A DNA stretch of 64,000 nt from Bradyrhizobium sp. in8p8 (GTDB taxonomy: Bacteria > Pseudomonadota > Alphaproteobacteria > Rhizobiales > Xanthobacteraceae), in NCBI RefSeq assembly GCF_000426845.1, contig NZ_AUGD01000014.1, forward strand, positions 62,001-126,000, read 5' to 3'. Position 1 is the stretch's first letter; every line of letters starts with the position of its first letter. Below, piece by piece: positions 44,883 to 53,192 of the stretch. A program made the translations under genes and the position numbers. The notes under the pieces are model-generated. The model was not told the DNA's origin and did no database searches. It was given only the letters and a program-made list of their open reading frames with translations.

Positions 44883-46706
44883 ATGCCCCGCTTTGGACTA
44901 TTATCGATCCTGTTGCTCGTTCTCTTGTCACCGTTCGCACCCGGCCGGGCGGGAACGCCGCCTTCCGCCGACCAGGCGTTCCAATTGAAGGTTTCGCGCG
45001 ACGACGCGGGGCTGTCGCTCACCTGGGCGATAGGGCCGGGCAGCTACCTCTACCGCGCAATGATCGCCGCCAAGAACGCGGTGCCTCCCGGGGCACCTGT
45101 CACAGTCCAAACGCCCCAGGGAGAACCCAAGGACGATCCGGATTTCGGGCCGCAGGAGATCTATCGGAACTCGGCGAAAGCCCAGATCCCATCTGCCGAC
45201 CTGCGAGGGCTGCGCGAAATCGCAGTGACCTATCAGGGTTGTGCGGAACAGTACCAAATCTGCTACCCCCCGGTCGCCAAGACGATCAATCTGGAAACGC
45301 TGGCCCTCAAGGACCGCGACGCCACCGCCCCGTCCTCGTCCGGATCCTCATCGTTCGTGGACGCTCCGGATGCCGCGGTTGGAGCGAGCGACGGCGTCTC
45401 GGCGACGATCGCGCCCGCACCTGGCGAAGGCATCTCCCACTGGGTGACGCTCGGCGGCATGCTGGCCTCGTTCTTCGGCTTCGGCATTCTATTGTCGTTC
45501 TCACCCTGCACCTTCCCGCTGGTGCCGATCTTCTTCGGTCTGATGGCCCGGTCGCAGGAGCGTCTTTCGTTCGGCCGGGGGCTTGCCCTCGCGGCGACGT
45601 TTGTCGGAGCGTCCGCATCGGCCTACGCAACGCTTGGTGCGTTCGCAGCCTGGTCCGGATCCGGAGAGAACCTGCAGATCCTGCTGCAGACGCCGGTTGC
45701 GCTTGGCGTAATGAGCGCCGTCCTCGTCACCCTCTCGCTGTCTATGTTCGGCCTGTTCGAGATCCAGCTGCCGGCCGCCTTGGTCGAGCGGATATCGGGC
45801 GCGGCCTCCGGAGGCGGTCGCGGACCGCTGGCCGCAGCCGCCGTTCTCGGATTCGGATCGGCACTGATCGCCGGCCCCTGCGTGACACCTCCGCTGGCCA
45901 CGGCCCTGCTGTACGTCGCTCGCACCGGCGACGTGATGCGCGGCATGGCGGCCCTCTTCCTGTTCGGCGTCGGCATGGGCGTGCCGATTCTGGTCTTCGG
46001 AGCGTTGGGACCGCGGTTCCTGCCGAAGCCAGGTCGCTGGCTCGTCCGCGTCAGGCATGCCTTCGGCTTCATCCTGCTCGCCGTCGCGATCTCGATCTTT
46101 TCCCGCGTTCTGTCGCAGCAGACCACGCTGCAGCTTTGGGGCGCGCTCGCGACGGGTGTCTCCGTCTATCTCGGAACGCAATTCCTTATGACGCACAGTC
46201 GATGGCGCTTTGTGTCCATGGGCCTGGCGAGCATTTCGCTTCTGATTGGCTCGGTCCTGATGATCGGATCGGCAGGTGACGACAGTCTCAACGCGACCCG
46301 CATCCTCGATCGGTTCGTGACGCGCGAGACCGGATCCGAAGACCCCGTCCGAACGATCCGATCGGTCGCCGCCTTGGACGACGAACTCGCTACGGCCCGC
46401 GCGGACGGCAAGCCCGTCATGCTCGACTTCTCCGCCGAGTGGTGCGTCGAATGCAGGGGCATGGATGCCGTCCTGCGCAAACCTGAAGTCCGTGCACGCC
46501 TGCAAGCCTTCAGAATGGTGCGTGCCGACGTGACCGCCGTCGACGACGCGAGCCGAGCCCTGATGAAGCGCTTCGACATCGTCGGGCCGCCGACCATTCT
46601 GCTGTTCGGCACGCTCGGAAGCGTCGATCCGACGGTCAAAATCGTCGGCGCGGTCGATGCCGACGCCCTGGTCGGAAAGCTGTCGGCGGCCACCTCGGCC
46701 GACTGA
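44883..46706 (+). CDS. dsbD: Thiol:disulfide interchange protein DsbD
   Basis: The 607-residue protein has a signal peptide (LLSILLLVLLSPFAPGRAG). A periplasmic alpha domain follows with YQGCAEQYQICYPP (the Cys pair has two extra residues between compared with the usual form). Then come eight TM helices with FSPCTFPLVPIFFGLM and AGPCVTPPLATALLY, and a C-terminal thioredoxin domain with SAEWCVECRG (CxxC). It carries electrons from cytoplasmic thioredoxin to periplasmic Dsb partners. ATG 44883 is preferred because an earlier ATG (44841) lies only 15 bases from the regulator site and weakens the signal peptide. The DsbA-like gene follows 29 bases later. Confidence 0.9.
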   Translation: MPRFGLLSILLLVLLSPFAPGRAGTPPSADQAFQLKVSRDDAGLSLTWAIGPGSYLYRAMIAAKNAVPPGAPVTVQTPQGEPKDDPDFGPQEIYRNSAKAQIPSADLRGLREIAVTYQGCAEQYQICYPPVAKTINLETLALKDRDATAPSSSGSSSFVDAPDAAVGASDGVSATIAPAPGEGISHWVTLGGMLASFFGFGILLSFSPCTFPLVPIFFGLMARSQERLSFGRGLALAATFVGASASAYATLGAFAAWSGSGENLQILLQTPVALGVMSAVLVTLSLSMFGLFEIQLPAALVERISGAASGGGRGPLAAAAVLGFGSALIAGPCVTPPLATALLYVARTGDVMRGMAALFLFGVGMGVPILVFGALGPRFLPKPGRWLVRVRHAFGFILLAVAISIFSRVLSQQTTLQLWGALATGVSVYLGTQFLMTHSRWRFVSMGLASISLLIGSVLMIGSAGDDSLNATRILDRFVTRETGSEDPVRTIRSVAALDDELATARADGKPVMLDFSAEWCVECRGMDAVLRKPEVRARLQAFRMVRADVTAVDDASRALMKRFDIVGPPTILLFGTLGSVDPTVKIVGAVDADALVGKLSAATSAD

Positions 46707-46735
46707 CCTCAACTCCCAGAACAAGGAAAACTAAC

Positions 46736-47380
46736 ATGCTTCAGCACGTCTCCAGACGCACGCTCGCCCAAATGATCGCCGTCGCGGGCGCCCGCTATCT
46801 GGTCGGCCCCGCGCGCGCCGACGACGCTCCCAGCGAAGCGGACATATCGCGCGAAGCCATTCTCTACGATCCGGCCGCGCCGACCGCGGGAAACCCGAAG
46901 GGCGATCTGACCATCGTCGTCTTCTTCGACTACAACTGCCCCTTCTGCAAACAGGCGGAGCCAGAGCTCGAGCGGCTGGTGAAGACCGACGGCAAGATTC
47001 GCCTCGTCTATAAGGATTGGCCGATTCTGACGCCGGATTCCATCAAGGGTGCGCAGTGGGCGCTGGCCGCGAAGTATCAGAACCGCTACGACGCCGCGCA
47101 CTTCGCGATGATGGGAATTCCCGGGCCGAAGATTCCGGCCGAGCGTATGCGTGAAGCGATCGCGAAGTCCGGCGTCGACATGGATCGTCTCGATGCCGAT
47201 CTGAAGGCCCACGGCGACGACATCACCAAGCTCCTGCGACGCAATCTTGCCCAGGCCGATTCGCTAGGCCTGATGGGCACGCCCGCCTACATCGTCGGCC
47301 AGTACCGGGTGACGCAGGCGTTGAACTACGAAGGCTTCAAGCGCGTCGCCGCCGACGCGCGCGCCCGCGCAAAGAAGTGA
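46736..47380 (+). CDS. DsbA-family periplasmic thiol-disulfide protein
   Basis: The 214-residue protein has a short signal-like start (RRTLAQMIAVAGARYLVG) and a thioredoxin-fold DsbA domain: VVFFDYNCPFCKQAEPELER (CPFC active site), YKDWPILTPDSIKGAQWALA, and GLMGTPAYIVGQYRV (cis-Pro). It probably works with DsbD as an isomerase or reductant-type partner. Clear AAGGAAA upstream. A broken copy follows. Confidence 0.88.
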   Translation: MLQHVSRRTLAQMIAVAGARYLVGPARADDAPSEADISREAILYDPAAPTAGNPKGDLTIVVFFDYNCPFCKQAEPELERLVKTDGKIRLVYKDWPILTPDSIKGAQWALAAKYQNRYDAAHFAMMGIPGPKIPAERMREAIAKSGVDMDRLDADLKAHGDDITKLLRRNLAQADSLGLMGTPAYIVGQYRVTQALNYEGFKRVAADARARAKK

Positions 47381-47394
47381 GCAACGGGGCCCCT

Positions 47395-47410
47395 CTTAAG
47401 CCTGGCTTAA
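47395..47410. promoter_or_regulatory. CTTAA-N6-CTTAA direct repeat (site 2)
   Basis: CTTAAGCCTGGCTTAA differs from site 1 at one position only (GCCTGG against GGCTGG between the pentamers). It lies between the dsbA-like gene and its broken copy and could drive the L,D-transpeptidase further on. Confidence 0.55.
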
Positions 47411-47462
47411 GCTGCAGATCGAGACTGACCGCCATTGGCGAAGTCACGTTGGGATCGATCGG

Positions 47463-47922
47463 ATGTCGGGGCCGCACTTCTTCTCAGAGGACGGACGCAT
47501 GGCGGGCACACCAAATCTGGACAGCCTCAAGGCGGAAGACGAAGGTGTCCGCCTCGTTCACAAGGATTGGCCGATCCTGACGAACGCCTCTCTCTATGAC
47601 GCCCGCCTCGCGTGGGAGTTCGGTATAAAGGCGGGTACGACACGGCACACCACACGCTCATGGCCATCCCTGGGGCCAGGATGCGCAGCAGCAGATGCTG
47701 GAGAGCCTCCGCGCATCCGGCATCGACATGGAGGCGCTGCAGGTCGACCTTCGCCGCCACGCCGAAGTCATCGATGCGCTGCTCGTCCGCAAGTCCTTGA
47801 GCCTCGCCGAGACGCCATCGTACCTGATCGGAAGTCCTCTCTACAACACGCTCGACTACGCGGGCTTTCGCCGGGCGGTCGCTAACGCGCGCCGGCAGGC
47901 GGCACCGAAGGAATCAATATGA
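47463..47922 (+). pseudogene. Broken tandem copy of the DsbA-family gene
   Basis: DEGVRLVHKDWPILTNASLY, then DARLAWEFGIKAG matches the KDWPILT region of the upstream dsbA. After a frame change MLESLRASGIDMEALQVDLR, then SLAETPSYLIGSPLYNTLDY and AGFRRAVANAR match its C-terminal half, including the cis-Pro loop (TPSYLIG). The CPFC active-site part is missing. It ends overlapping the start of the next gene by ATGA. Confidence 0.75.
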
Positions 47923-48614
47923 CGCTTCGAAAGCAATGGGCTGTGTGTGCCGCGGCAGTGCTTCTGCCGGCGGCGCTGGCGGGCTGCGTCTCCGACGCCG
48001 ACATCATGCCCAAGGCCGCGGCCGCGAGCTACGCGCCGATGTCCGACCCGCGATATGGCGCGGTCTCGGACGGCGCCTATACCGTTGCGGCGGTTCCTGG
48101 CGGCGACCTGAAGATCCGTTACATGCGTCAACTCGTCGACGATCCGACCGGGCAGCCTGCCGGGACCGTCGTCGTGGACCCGAAAAACCGTTTCCTCTAT
48201 CTGGTGCAGGAAGGCGGCAAGGCGCTCCGCTACGGCGTAGGCGTCGGCAAGGAGGGCATGGCCTGGTCGGGTACCGCCAATGTAGCGATGAAACGCGAAT
48301 GGCCGCGTTGGACGCCGACCACGGAGATGATCGCCCGGGAGCCGGGGAAATACGCCAAGTGGGCTCGGGGCATGGAGGGCGGCACGCAAAACCCGCTCGG
48401 CGCCCGCGCTCTCTATCTCTTCAAGAACGGCAAGGACACGCTGTACAGGATTCACGGCACCAACGAGCCATGGTCCATCGGGCAGGCGATGTCGTCCGGC
48501 TGCATCCGCATGATGAACCAGGACGTGATCGACCTCTACCGACGCGTGCCGTCGGGAGCCAAGGTCGTGGTCCTGCCGACGGGCGGTGCAGAGACCGCGG
48601 CCTCGGGCGGATGA
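47919..48614 (+). CDS. L,D-transpeptidase (YkuD), lipoprotein
   Basis: The 231-residue protein has a lipobox signal (LLPAALAGC) and a YkuD domain: GTVVVDPKNRFLYLVQEGGK, LYRIHGTNEPWSIGQAMSSG and CIRMMNQDVIDLY. The HGT and SSGCIRM motifs give the catalytic His and Cys. It makes 3-3 peptidoglycan cross-links or attaches lipoproteins, and its catalytic Cys may need the Dsb reducing system encoded upstream. The start overlaps the end of the broken dsbA copy. Confidence 0.88.
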   Translation: MTLRKQWAVCAAAVLLPAALAGCVSDADIMPKAAAASYAPMSDPRYGAVSDGAYTVAAVPGGDLKIRYMRQLVDDPTGQPAGTVVVDPKNRFLYLVQEGGKALRYGVGVGKEGMAWSGTANVAMKREWPRWTPTTEMIAREPGKYAKWARGMEGGTQNPLGARALYLFKNGKDTLYRIHGTNEPWSIGQAMSSGCIRMMNQDVIDLYRRVPSGAKVVVLPTGGAETAASGG

Positions 48615-48764
48615 ACTTCGATCGGCGCGCGACCTCGACGAAAGCAGGGATGCTCCAACGGGCGGGATCCCGCTCCCTCCGCGGTGCCGAGTGCCCTTGT
48701 CGAGACGTCGCCAGGCGACGTGTCGCCGAGCTGGAGCGATGCACCAACACAAAGAACAAGGCCT

Positions 48765-49148
48765 TTAGATGGCTTCGACCGCCGCCTTCAATTCGCCGCG
48801 GACCTTCTCCGCGATCGTCGCCAGTGATTCATTCTGTATGGCCTGCATTGACGCTACCGGATCCACCGCTGCCACTTCGGTCTTCCCATCGAATTCCTGA
48901 ACCACAACGTTGCACGGAAGCATGGTTCCGATCTTGTCCTCGGCCATCAGCGCCTCATGCGCCATTCTCGGGTTGCACGCACCCAGTATGACGTAAGGCC
49001 GAAAGTCGGCGCCGATCTTCTCCTTGAGCGTCGATTGCACGTCGATCCTGGTCAACACGCCGAATCCCCGGGCCTTGAGTGCCGTTATCGTTTTGTCGAC
49101 GGCCTCCGCAAACGGAAGGTCGAGTGTTTTCGAGAAATAGTACGACAT
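48765..49148 (-). CDS. DUF302 protein
   Basis: The 127-residue protein has the DUF302 pattern: FAEAVDKTITALKARGFGVL, IDVQSTLKEKIGADFRPYVI, LGACNPRMAHEAL and LLPCNVVV-like MLPCNVVVQEF. The two conserved cysteines (GACNP and PCNV) may bind metal or sulfur species. No signal peptide. DUF302 genes often accompany sulfur oxidation and metal genes, as here. GGAG precedes the ATG. Confidence 0.88.
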   Translation of the reverse strand: MSYYFSKTLDLPFAEAVDKTITALKARGFGVLTRIDVQSTLKEKIGADFRPYVILGACNPRMAHEALMAEDKIGTMLPCNVVVQEFDGKTEVAAVDPVASMQAIQNESLATIAEKVRGELKAAVEAI

Positions 49149-49178
49149 TCCAAACTCCTGTACTGGTGTGCCTCAGCG

Positions 49179-49637
49179 CTACGCTGGTGCAGTCGCGTTT
49201 GGGACACCCCTCGCAGCCCGAAGGGCGCTATCCGCGTTTTCCGCCACGTGCCTGAAATCGCCTCGTAACGCCATCAGGGCTCGACGTTCTTGCTCGATTT
49301 CGTAGGAAGTGCGAAAGCCCAGCTTTCTCAAGACAGGCACCGGGGGGCACCACCCCTGGATCGCATGCTGGAACAGAAAGCCGGTCACCAGCGCCGGGAG
49401 TGCGAGCCAGCGCTGATTGTGAGCGGCCGCCAGAACGATGCCAGTGAATCCGATTACAGCTGCATTAGCTTCGATGGTTCTCTCGATGTCCCACTCCCGG
49501 TCGAGCTCGCGCAACCTGTCGGCAATCTGGTCGCGGTGTTCGGCGAAAAAGGCGACGTTCGCCCGCATCGTGCGCTCGATGCGACGATTATCGCTCTCAG
49601 ACGAACGTAGGGGCACCCGATTCCGCGTCGTGGTCAT
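49179..49637 (-). CDS. DUF2892-type membrane protein
   Basis: The 152-residue protein has a soluble helical N-terminus (about 60 residues: RANVAFFAEHRDQIADRLRE), then two TM helices (AAVIGFTGIVLAAAHNQRWL, LPALVTGFLFQHAIQGWCP). The DUF2892-like motif is QGWCPPVPVLRKLGFRT. DUF2892 membrane hairpins often come with rhodanese domains in sulfur transfer. It lies 30 bases upstream of the DUF302 gene on the same strand, so they are probably one operon. Confidence 0.82.
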   Translation of the reverse strand: MTTTRNRVPLRSSESDNRRIERTMRANVAFFAEHRDQIADRLRELDREWDIERTIEANAAVIGFTGIVLAAAHNQRWLALPALVTGFLFQHAIQGWCPPVPVLRKLGFRTSYEIEQERRALMALRGDFRHVAENADSALRAARGVPNATAPA

Positions 49638-50038
49638 CCATCAGCTCCTAGACGTCCTCACTGGATTACGCGCGCTGTCCTGATTTGTTCCTACTGCGCA
49701 CGCGCTGACGACGGCCGACTGTCGCGCGAAGGTTCAGCGGACAGCTATGCCGACGAGTCGTCGCGACGATCACTGACGGCTGTTTCAAGGCGCAATGTCG
49801 AGCCTCGGGCGGTAACGAATCAGGCGCGCTCCACGTCGCGGGCTTCGCGGTTCCGAAATACGAGCTGAAGAACGTTGCCGGCGGCAGGCCCGCTCCGTCG
49901 CCCCTTCGTGCTCGAACCGCTTGCTCTTCAACCTTTCTCCAATTTCATCTAACGCCGACGCAATTAAGTTGATTTTGCCGCGCACTCCCTCACACTTCAA
50001 ATTGCCTCGCGCAACGCTGCAATGTGGGAGCTGTCGTA
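49638..50038. other. Intergenic region without a recognised gene
   Basis: Both strands have many stops and only short frames in these 401 bases. It should contain the promoter for the DUF2892-DUF302 pair, but no known operator is visible. Confidence 0.4.
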
Positions 50039-50365
50039 ATGCCGCAATTCGATCCCGAGCTGGTGTCGCGAATGAGGAGCGCTCTTGAAGATGCGATGGC
50101 GAGGGTGCCATCAGACGTCGCTACGGTTTCCACAAAAGCGTTTCTCGCCGAATGCATTCTCAAGGCCGCGGCGCAAGGTCACACTAGCTACGCCGATCTC
50201 GTCGCAGCCGCCACTGACCACATCCAAGCCCTGATACGATATTGTCGTGAACTGCCGGCCAATCACATCACGAAGCAGGAAGGGACGCGGCCGCCGCTGC
50301 CTATGATATTTGACAAAGGCGACGTGAGACCGGGACTGAGATATGAGATCGGCGCAGATGCATGA
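50039..50365 (+). CDS. Conserved hypothetical helical protein
   Basis: The 108-residue protein starts MPQFDPELVSRMRSALEDAM, then KAFLAECILKAAAQGHTSYA. This resembles the short rhizobial family of predicted helical proteins with (D)P.....MR.ALD.A and A..IL.AA..GE motifs. No signal or TM. The function is unknown. The start at 50039 is chosen over one 5 codons upstream as a better family fit. Confidence 0.6.
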   Translation: MPQFDPELVSRMRSALEDAMARVPSDVATVSTKAFLAECILKAAAQGHTSYADLVAAATDHIQALIRYCRELPANHITKQEGTRPPLPMIFDKGDVRPGLRYEIGADA

Positions 50366-50749
50366 GCGAGGCCAGCGATGGAGCCGTTCACTCTTTTGAA
50401 AAATTGATGGTTCTTCTTCTCGGTCATGCTCAGTGTCCGGCACCGCCGCCCGATCGAGCCGGCTGTGCCGCTGACAGTCGCCACCCCGCGTACGCCCGCG
50501 AAAAGATCATCGGCGCGGGCCTACCTGGTCGACTTCCGACGACGAAGGGAGAGGCCGTGCACGTATACATACCGGTAAGCGCTTGGAACTCCGTCCCGTA
50601 AGCGTCGTTGCTCACACTAAGAGTTTCACGAAAGCGCAGGACTATGGGCGAACGCTCCCCGATGGCTTGCCGGAGATGACAATGCTGTGGCGTTCGCCTC
50701 CGCCAAGGGGAGGCCACTCGAGCCCTCCAATTTGCTGCAGGACGATGTC
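50366..50749. other. Gap with a doubtful 79-codon frame
   Basis: A plus frame (50362-50601) begins with an ATG overlapping the previous stop and could be a small gene, but its sequence (Pro/Ala/Arg-rich) has no family support. The remaining bases hold the multicopper oxidase promoter; no motif is recognised. Confidence 0.3.
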
Positions 50750-52267
50750 ATGATGTCTCGCCGCGCTCTGCTCACCGGTGCTGCTCTGGCTGGCACCGGC
50801 GTCGCCGTGGCCGGTTCACTCTGGCACGATCGTGCAGCCCCCGAGCCGCAGCTACTGCGGATTCCCGATCTGATCGACCTTCGGGGGATGGGGCAATCGG
50901 CGTCCCTCAAGGTGCAGCGAGGCACCACCTCGTTCTTTCCAGGTCGAGAGAGCAGAACCCTCGGATACAACGGCAGCTATCTCGGCCCCACACTTCGCGT
51001 CCACAGTGGAGACGACGTCGAGGTGGCGGTCACGAATGCGCTTGGCGACGACACAACCGTGCACTGGCACGGGCTCCTTGTCCCGGCGGAAGTGGACGGT
51101 GGGCCACATCAACTCATCCGTCCTGGCGCCACATGGCGCCCCGTGCTGCCCGTCCGCCAGCCCGCGGCGACCCTTTTCTATCACTCACACGTCCATGATC
51201 GGACGGCTGAACAGGTCTACACTGGTCTTGCCGGTGTACTTCTTGTGACCGACGACGAAGAGAATTTGCTCGGGCTCCCATCAGAATATGGTGTCGATGA
51301 TCTGCCGCTCGTTCTGCAAGACAGGCAATTCGAGGATGGTCGGCTCGTCATTCCCAACGGAATGATGACGTTGATGGCTGGTAGGAGGGGCGACACAATG
51401 CTCGTGAACGGGACAGTGAATCCAATAGCGAGGGTGCCGAGGCAGCTGGTTAGATTGCGTTTTGTGAACGGATCGAATGCTCGCATATTTGATCTTTCCT
51501 TTACGGATGGCCGGACGTTTCACTGGATTGCCTCGGAAGGCGGACTGCTGGAGCTTCCTGTCAAGCTGCAGTCGCTGAGCCTTGCGCCCGGCGAGAGGGC
51601 GGAGGTCCTTGTGGATTTTTCTGATGGACGATCAGTCGCGCTGCAGACGGCACCCGACCGTAACATGCCCACGATGATGCGCATGGTCGGCGGCCCGCGA
51701 AACTTCCTGCGGGATCTCGTCGACCTCGATCATGAGCGCGTGCTCGCGTTCGAACCAACGGAAACAGCGGGCCATCGCACCAAGACAACCGTTCCCGACC
51801 GACTCGTCACACGCCCGACTCCAGACTCAAGCAGGGCCGTGAGGCGCCGGCGGTTTGCGCTGAACATGGGTATGGGCGGCATGATGGCCATGATGGCTGG
51901 CAGAGGCGGAATGATGGAAGGTGGCAGAGGCAGTGGCATGGCGATGGCTGGCATAAATGGCCGCGCCTTTGACATGGATCGTATCGACGAGAAAGTCCGG
52001 CTGGGTGATTTTGAGATTTGGGAAGCGTCGGGCGAGATGATGGCCCATCCACTACACATCCACGGCGTGCACTTCCAAGTGCTAAGTCGGGGCGGAGCCA
52101 AACCGTCTGTTCGCGATCAGGGTATCCGTGATACCGTCTTGGTCAAGGAGCCTGTCGAATTGCTGGTTCAGTTCACACAACCCGCTACCAAGGCATCTTT
52201 CATGTATCACTGCCACATCCTGGAGCATGAGGACAACGGCATGATGGGGCAGTTCACGACCGACTGA
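50750..52267 (+). CDS. Multicopper oxidase, CueO/CopA-like, Tat-exported
   Basis: The 505-residue protein has a Tat-like leader (SRRALLTGAALAGTGVAVAG) and three cupredoxin domains with all copper motifs: VHWHGL, FYHSHVHDRT, HPLHIHGVHF and YHCHILEHEDNGMM (T1 Met ligand). A Met/Gly-rich insert (about residues 380-405: MGMGGMMAMMAGRGGMM) before domain 3 ligands resembles the CueO methionine-rich loop for Cu(I) binding. It probably oxidises Cu(I) in the periplasm. The start MM at 50750/50753 directly precedes the twin-Arg motif. No copper regulator is adjacent. Confidence 0.9.
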   Translation: MMSRRALLTGAALAGTGVAVAGSLWHDRAAPEPQLLRIPDLIDLRGMGQSASLKVQRGTTSFFPGRESRTLGYNGSYLGPTLRVHSGDDVEVAVTNALGDDTTVHWHGLLVPAEVDGGPHQLIRPGATWRPVLPVRQPAATLFYHSHVHDRTAEQVYTGLAGVLLVTDDEENLLGLPSEYGVDDLPLVLQDRQFEDGRLVIPNGMMTLMAGRRGDTMLVNGTVNPIARVPRQLVRLRFVNGSNARIFDLSFTDGRTFHWIASEGGLLELPVKLQSLSLAPGERAEVLVDFSDGRSVALQTAPDRNMPTMMRMVGGPRNFLRDLVDLDHERVLAFEPTETAGHRTKTTVPDRLVTRPTPDSSRAVRRRRFALNMGMGGMMAMMAGRGGMMEGGRGSGMAMAGINGRAFDMDRIDEKVRLGDFEIWEASGEMMAHPLHIHGVHFQVLSRGGAKPSVRDQGIRDTVLVKEPVELLVQFTQPATKASFMYHCHILEHEDNGMMGQFTTD

Positions 52268-52399
52268 TCTTCTCGTGCCGTGCACTTTGCGTGTCCAATT
52301 CGGAAGGCTGATCGGAGGAAACCGGCAGTCCGTCGACGGATTGGCCGCCGGGGCGGCATTATTGGCTCGCGCACGTGTTCGGCTAGACCCTTGATGCAG

Positions 52400-52960
52400 C
52401 TAAGGCGAGAACGGCGAAGGCATGTTCGCTCAAACCGCCGGTACCCGGCGGCGAGCCGCAGCAGATACGGATCGCCGTACGCGGACGAAGCGGTGACCGA
52501 TAAGCAGCGCGTGCCGGCGCCTGACCGCATCGCTGACCTCGTGAAATCACTGATCGAGCGCCAGGCTCCGAAGAGCGAGGCAGCCGACCGCCGAAGATCG
52601 CCTGAAGCGGCCTTACCGCTCCATTGAAGACGGCATCATCGAGCTCGATGATATCCTGCGGGAGCGCACCGGCCGCACCGAGAATCCCAACGGGAACGAG
52701 CGAAAGCGGCCCTTGACCACGCCCGCGCCCGGTGCGGCACGGCGGGCGCAATTAAGCGGAGAAGATCGACGCGTTCGCACGACTGATGTCCGATAGGGCT
52801 GAACACCGGGGATACCAACACCCGCAAGGGCTGCATCCGTTCAATCATCGATGCGATCCAGGTCAATGACCGCGCCATCCGGATCATCGCCAGCAAGGCT
52901 CAAGGCTGCCATCGCCGGAAAACACTTTGCTTTCGGACCGCTCGTCTCGACAATAGTGGA
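52400..52960 (+). pseudogene. Serine recombinase C-terminal remnant
   Basis: Frame-shifted pieces read VPAPDRIADLVKSLIERQAP, then KRLYRSIEDGIIELDDILRE, and further on GLMSDRAEHRG-like and CIRSIIDAIQVNDRAIRIIA. This matches the coiled-coil and end of large serine recombinases (..LY..IEDG...LDD.L..R... and ...RR.YL...I..I.V.D..I.I.G). The catalytic N-terminal domain is gone. It lies just before the dispersed repeat copy 2 and the tyrosine integrase, so this is a repeated insertion site. Confidence 0.6.
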
Positions 52961-53106
52961 AACCGTTTACCATTCGGCGGAATCTCGCTTGAGCTGGGAC
53001 ATCGGTTCCGGTACATACTGCCGGTACACGCAACCCGCCGCGGTTGTCCGGAAACGCTGATTTTGCTCCGGTTTTCGAGGTCCCCGGGACCCCGGCAGAG
53101 AATCCC
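52955..53106. repeat. Dispersed repeat, copy 2 (matches 6574-6706)
   Basis: It contains AGTGGAAACCGTTTACCATT, CCGGTACACGCAACCCGCC and GGCAGAGAATCCC in the same order and orientation as copy 1. It follows the recombinase remnant directly. Confidence 0.6.
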
Positions 53107-53192
53107 TCCCTCTCCGCCAGGTCACTCGCATCCGACCGCCACTTTCCAACGCCGAAAACCTTGAAAAACAACGCTTCCGGCCTGCCCCAGGT

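Noticed and set aside
45501..46724. 407-codon minus frame opposite dsbD
   Set aside because: Gln/Asp/Arg-rich shadow without domains; dsbD on the plus strand is unambiguous.
53107..53192. tRNA or attachment site next to the integrase
   Set aside because: I found no cloverleaf-like sequence and no direct repeat of the region at the other end within the window.
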